NCBI GenBank assembly: GCA_026982175.1
Contig: JALSHP010000368.1
Coordinates: forward strand, 1 to 8,441
From: Campylobacteraceae bacterium
Lineage (GTDB): Bacteria > Campylobacterota > Campylobacteria > Campylobacterales > Sulfurovaceae
Length of the DNA: 8,441 nucleotides
Direction: 5' to 3'
Positions 5,495-8,441 of this stretch are shown here, in pieces. A program made the position numbers and the translations under genes. Under the pieces are notes generated by a model that worked only from the letters and a program-made list of their open reading frames with translations, was not told the DNA's origin and ran no database searches. The number at the start of each line of letters is the position of its first letter. Within the stretch, counting starts at the first letter, position 1.

Positions 5495-6642
5495 GCTTTT
5501 ACCTTTAAAATACTTTTTACTTTTTCTGCTTTTTTCAATGCATTTTCCACACTCTTATCAAGTATGGTTACATGCCCCATTTTTCTTGATGGTCGTGTTG
5601 TTTTTTTACCATAGAGGTGAATTTTCACCCCCTCAATTGCCATCGCTTCCACAAAGCCCTCATAATAGACAGCTCCATGCTCCCCTGCTTCCCCCAACAG
5701 GTTTAGCATCACAGAAGCAGAAGTTAACTCCGTACTTCCTAAGGGTAGGTCAAGTATGGCACGTAAGAGTTGCTTTAGTTGTGAAGTCACCATCGCATCA
5801 ATGGTATGATGCCCACTGTTATGAGGTCTAGGGGCTACTTCATTAATGAGTATCTTTCCCTCTTTATCAATAAAGAATTCAATCGCCAATAAGCCAACCA
5901 TATCAAGCTTTTTAATAATCTCATAGGAAAGTTCTTTAAGCCTTTGCTCCTCTTCTAAAGAGATATTAGCAGGAGAGAAAATCTCCTCTACCAAATTGGT
6001 CTCATCGTTAAAGGTCATCTCCACAGCAGGGAAACTTCGTATCTCTCCCATACTATTTCGAGCCACTATAACGGCTATCTCTTTGGCTATTTCAACTTTA
6101 TCTTCAACAATTGACATGCCATCAAGTAAAGCATCTTCAGCACTTTTTACAAGTGCTACTCCATGCCCATCATAGCCACCTTTTCGTAGCTTTTGAACAA
6201 ATGGATAAGCAATCTCACCACTTTTCAAGGCTTTTTCGATGCTCTTTTTATCATCAAAACAAGCAAAATCAGAGCTAGGCAGATGATGTTTCAGATAAAA
6301 TTCTTTTTGTAAGCCTTTATCTTGAATGAGTGCCAACACATCTGGGTCAGGGACAATCTTTAAGCCTTCAGATTTCAATTGCTGCAAAGCATCAATATTA
6401 ACATTTTCAAGCTCAAACGTTAAAATGTCTACACGTTTACCAAAGTTGTAAACCGTCTCAAAGTCATTAAAATCACCTTGAACATAGACAGAAGCTACAT
6501 TTCGAGCCGAACATTCACTGTCTGGGTCAAGAATATAGGTAGAGATATCCCATCGACTCGCCTCTTGAACCAACATTTTTCCAAGTTGTCCCCCTGCAAT
6601 AATCCCCATCTTAAGGTTAGAGGTAATTAACTTCTCTATCAT
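5482..6642 (-). CDS. purK: N5-carboxyaminoimidazole ribonucleotide synthase PurK
   Basis: PurK is an ATP-grasp enzyme that makes N5-CAIR from AIR, bicarbonate and ATP for PurE. Seen are the N-terminal MGIIAGGQLGKML (12-24), FELENV, the ATP-grasp centre with KLRKGGYDGHG, EVAPRPHNSGHH (268-279) and the C-terminal RPSRKMGHVT (350-359). Length is 386 residues, near the family norm. I take the ATG at 6642, three bases after the glyQ stop. A TTG just before it would add one residue, and an ATG at residue 12, directly at the start of the first strand, is also possible; none has a convincing ribosome site, so coupling to glyQ translation is likely. Confidence 0.96.
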   Translation of the reverse strand: MIEKLITSNLKMGIIAGGQLGKMLVQEASRWDISTYILDPDSECSARNVASVYVQGDFNDFETVYNFGKRVDILTFELENVNIDALQQLKSEGLKIVPDPDVLALIQDKGLQKEFYLKHHLPSSDFACFDDKKSIEKALKSGEIAYPFVQKLRKGGYDGHGVALVKSAEDALLDGMSIVEDKVEIAKEIAVIVARNSMGEIRSFPAVEMTFNDETNLVEEIFSPANISLEEEQRLKELSYEIIKKLDMVGLLAIEFFIDKEGKILINEVAPRPHNSGHHTIDAMVTSQLKQLLRAILDLPLGSTELTSASVMLNLLGEAGEHGAVYYEGFVEAMAIEGVKIHLYGKKTTRPSRKMGHVTILDKSVENALKKAEKVKSILKVKAWKK

Positions 6643-6645
6643 CAA

Positions 6646-7539
6646 CTAAGCTTTCACGCGTCTGTTACGCTCTTCTTCTTGCTCTTTATACAACTTAGCA
6701 CACCCCGTTGAGAGTTCACGAACCTTTAAAATGTAGTTTTGTCGTTGAGCTTGTGAGATGGCTTTTCGTGCATCTAAAACATTAAAGGCGTGACTTGCCA
6801 CCATACATTGGTCATAAGCAGGAAGAGGTAATCCAGCTTCTAAACAGAGTTTACATTCAGCAGAAGCATCATCAAAATCTTTTAAAAGCTTCTCTACATT
6901 TGCCACTTCAAAGTGATATTTAGAGAACTCATACTCACTCTCTTTATGAACATCAGCATAAGTGGTTACCTCATCTCCTTGTCTGTTCCAAACAATGTCA
7001 AATACAGACTCAACCCCTTGTAGATACATCGCTAAACGCTCTGTTCCATAGGTAATCTCAACAGCCACAGGGTCACAAGCGATGCCTCCAACTTGTTGAA
7101 AGTAAGTAAATTGAGTAACCTCCATACCATCAAGCCAAACTTCCCAACCAAGACCCCATGCACCAAGTGTTGGCGACTCCCAGTTGTCTTCTACAAAACG
7201 AATGTCATGTTCTTGAAGATTAAGACCTAAATATTCCAATGACTTTAGATAAAGCTCTTGAATATTGTCAGGACTAGGCTTTATGAGTGCTTGAAACTGA
7301 TAGTAAGCTCCTAGTCGGTTGGGGTTCTCTCCATAGCGTCCATCGGTAGGTCGGCGTGAGGGTGCAACATAAGCAGCAGACCAAGGTTTAGCGTCTAAGC
7401 TTCTAAGTAGTGTAGCAGGGTGAAATGTCCCTGCACCTGCTGGTATGTCATAAGGTTGTACAATATTACACCCTTGTTCGCTCCAGTATTGTTGTAGTTT
7501 TAGTAGTATTTCACTAAAGGTTAGTGGTTGGTTGTTCAT
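6646..7539 (-). CDS. glyQ: Glycyl-tRNA synthetase alpha subunit
   Basis: GlyQ is the catalytic chain of the alpha2-beta2 class II glycyl-tRNA synthetase. Visible are the glycine-enzyme signature with PAGAGTFHPATLLRSL (33-48), motif 2 region YVAPSRRPTDGRYGENPNR (57-75), the ENWESPTLGAWGLGWEVW block, TQFTYFQQVGG and motif 3 VEITYGTERLAMYLQ. The length, 297 residues, is normal. No glyS (beta chain) is present in the window; in this phylum it lies elsewhere. The start is the ATG at 7539-7537: AAAGAGGAG lies 8 bases before it. A TTG six bases upstream would be only two bases from that site. The ATG shares its A with the stop of the upstream small gene (TAATG), while purK follows after 3 bases. Confidence 0.97.
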   Translation of the reverse strand: MNNQPLTFSEILLKLQQYWSEQGCNIVQPYDIPAGAGTFHPATLLRSLDAKPWSAAYVAPSRRPTDGRYGENPNRLGAYYQFQALIKPSPDNIQELYLKSLEYLGLNLQEHDIRFVEDNWESPTLGAWGLGWEVWLDGMEVTQFTYFQQVGGIACDPVAVEITYGTERLAMYLQGVESVFDIVWNRQGDEVTTYADVHKESEYEFSKYHFEVANVEKLLKDFDDASAECKLCLEAGLPLPAYDQCMVASHAFNVLDARKAISQAQRQNYILKVRELSTGCAKLYKEQEEERNRRVKA

Positions 7540-8066
7540 TAACAATTCTCCTCTTTAAATTCTTTTCTAAACTCATTTTTAAAAAAGTTTATGTCATTGG
7601 TAACTATTTTGTCAAAATAAGTATCTTTGTAAGATTTTAACTCAAACTTTATCTCTCTGTCAACCAAAGGATTACCATATCTATTCTGAGCTGGTTTATG
7701 CACAACACAATAGATAAATTTATAATCCTTTTTTTGGACATTTTCAGTACTACAAATATTATCTAAAACCTCTTTACCATTGGTTAGTTTCTTTTTAATA
7801 TTTGCATTATTAATTTGTGATGGAATTTGATTTTTAAATTCTATACAATAGACTATCTTTCTATTTTCATCAACAATAAGTGAATCATAAGAAGATGGTT
7901 GTTTTTGAGGATAAAGTTTTTTAACAATACAATCAAAATCATACACTTCCATAGAACTTTGACACAAATATTCATTGTTTTCACTATCTTTACTTGTCTC
8001 TTTTAAACTCACTTTACATTCACTGTAGTCAGTTTTCTTTTGTAGAGCATAACTTAATTCAGCCAC
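7539..8066 (-). CDS. Unrecognised 175-aa protein with a possible PD-(D/E)XK nuclease core
   Basis: I do not recognise a named family. Residues 61-80 read D-SLIV, a turn, then VYCIEFKNQ: a conserved-looking Asp61 at the start of one strand and E76-F-K78 on the next, the layout of a PD-(D/E)XK nuclease site. Glu40 on a preceding segment could be the helix-A acid. The rest is Lys/Asn-rich, with no signal peptide, membrane helix or HNH motif. The start is a GTG at 8066; an in-frame stop lies two codons upstream and the next ATG is codon 39. It overlaps the ATPase gene by 8 bases and its AAAAGG site abuts the GTG, so it is probably made by translational coupling. Composition is much more AT-rich than glyQ (12 G+C in bases 7561-7620 and 12 in 7801-7860, against 35 in 7321-7380). 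Nuclease function is inference; a structural or antitoxin-like partner is possible. Confidence 0.75.
   Translation of the reverse strand: MAELSYALQKKTDYSECKVSLKETSKDSENNEYLCQSSMEVYDFDCIVKKLYPQKQPSSYDSLIVDENRKIVYCIEFKNQIPSQINNANIKKKLTNGKEVLDNICSTENVQKKDYKFIYCVVHKPAQNRYGNPLVDREIKFELKSYKDTYFDKIVTNDINFFKNEFRKEFKEENC
7548..7556 (-). promoter_or_regulatory. Strong ribosome site that fixes the glyQ start
   Basis: AAAGAGGAG on the minus strand is the best Shine-Dalgarno match in the window and lies 8 bases before ATG 7539-7537. It is made from the last codons (Lys-Glu-Glu) of the upstream gene. It rules out the TTG at 7545-7543, which would be only two bases away. Confidence 0.8.
7581..7615 (-). promoter_or_regulatory. 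Possible glyQ promoter inside the upstream gene
   Basis: On the minus strand a perfect TTGACA (7615-7610) is followed after 16 bases by CATAAA (7593-7588), preceded by TGA, an extended -10 feature. Start of transcription would fall near 7581, giving a leader of about 40 bases to the glyQ ATG with the strong ribosome site within it. It is embedded in codons for the C-terminal part of the 175-aa protein. It would let glyQ-purK-purE be expressed without the accessory module. Prediction from sequence only. Confidence 0.45.
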
Positions 8067-8441
8067 CTTTTAAAATCTCACTATCCATTTGATTAAATGT
8101 TTCATACGGAGCAGAGAGCTTATGAAATATTTTTGCTAAAGTTTTTGAATTATTATCTTCCACTTTATCAATAACTCCATCTTCTGCTAAATAAAAGTCA
8201 GATGGAACTTCTGCTTTTTCAGCATAGCGTTCTAGTGCTTCTATCATATAAGGACTATGAGAATTTACTAAGATTTTAACACCATTTTTGACAAGTTCAA
8301 CTATTATTTTTGCCATCTCTAATTGCCATTTTGGGTGGAGATGGACTTCTGGTTCGTCTAAAACTAAAACTGTATTTTTATTCAGATAATTATTTTGAGA
8401 CAAAACTTGAAAAATACCAAAATATTTAATACCTGTTGCAG
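8059..8441 (-). CDS. AAA15/ABC-type ATPase, C-terminal part only (N-terminus beyond window)
   Basis: The open frame runs off the right edge with no start needed inside the window; 126 residues plus the stop are seen. The visible part begins with TGIKYFGIFQVL, which fits an ABC signature loop, then VLVLDEPEVHLHPKWQ (Walker B with catalytic Glu and D-loop), then ILVNSHSPYMIEALERYAEK (switch histidine), and FYLAEDGVIDKV. This is the typical tail of SMC/RecF-like AAA15 ATPases found in OLD-family and many defence operons. The P-loop should lie a few hundred residues upstream, outside the window. The TGA stop overlaps the GTG start of the next gene. Function is ATP-driven, probably as the sensor or regulator of the small partner; this is inferred from the pairing. 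Confidence 0.88.
   Translation of the reverse strand, partial: ATGIKYFGIFQVLSQNNYLNKNTVLVLDEPEVHLHPKWQLEMAKIIVELVKNGVKILVNSHSPYMIEALERYAEKAEVPSDFYLAEDGVIDKVEDNNSKTLAKIFHKLSAPYETFNQMDSEILKGG

Noticed and set aside
6643..6645. TTG start for purK
   Set aside because: An ATG follows immediately and neither has a better ribosome site; ATG is the more likely start.
7540..7545. TTG start for glyQ, two codons earlier
   Set aside because: It would lie two bases from the Shine-Dalgarno site, against 8 bases for the ATG, and family proteins begin close to the NNQPLTF segment.

Overview
The window is a chromosomal stretch in which every supported gene is on the minus strand, so transcription runs from high to low coordinates. 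The organism looks like a member of the Campylobacterota (Sulfurimonas, Sulfurovum or Arcobacter type). The order glyQ, Nif3-family gene, C4 zinc-ribbon coiled-coil gene (H. pylori HP0958/FlgZ type), waaA, RluA-family synthase, ffh matches, from memory, a block conserved in Helicobacter and Campylobacter. The AT-rich composition and compact spacing also fit. The genus cannot be fixed by eye.

Right edge (7539-8441): an AT-rich two-gene accessory module. It holds the C-terminal part of an AAA15/ABC-type ATPase (cut by the window edge) and a 175-aa protein of no recognised family that carries a possible PD-(D/E)XK nuclease core. The two overlap by 8 bases, and the second overlaps the glyQ start by one base (TAATG). 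The pair resembles a two-component defence cassette sitting directly upstream of an essential gene. A plausible glyQ promoter lies inside the last part of the small gene.

Middle (4273-7539): glyQ (glycyl-tRNA synthetase alpha chain), purK and purE (the two N5-CAIR steps of purine synthesis) and a Nif3/YbgI-family gene form a tight cluster with gaps of at most 7 bases or overlaps. After a 57-base gap comes the zinc-ribbon gene flgZ, with a TTG start and a terminator hairpin formed over its stop codon. Then waaA (Kdo transferase) and an RluA-family pseudouridine synthase follow with no gap.

Left (1-1535): a 40-codon single-membrane-pass protein with its own -10 box and Shine-Dalgarno site. A 360-base gene-free stretch follows, with a REPIN-like pair of inverted GTAG-headed palindromes, an 18-base palindrome lying over a predicted transcription start, and the ffh promoter. 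Last comes ffh (SRP GTPase), whose C-terminal M domain runs off the left edge.

Together the core genes serve translation and membrane targeting (glyQ, rluA-like, ffh), purine synthesis (purK, purE), LPS core assembly (waaA) and flagellar regulation (flgZ). The points most worth a second look are the REPIN-like element with a compensatory base-pair change between its arms, and the ATPase plus putative nuclease pair.
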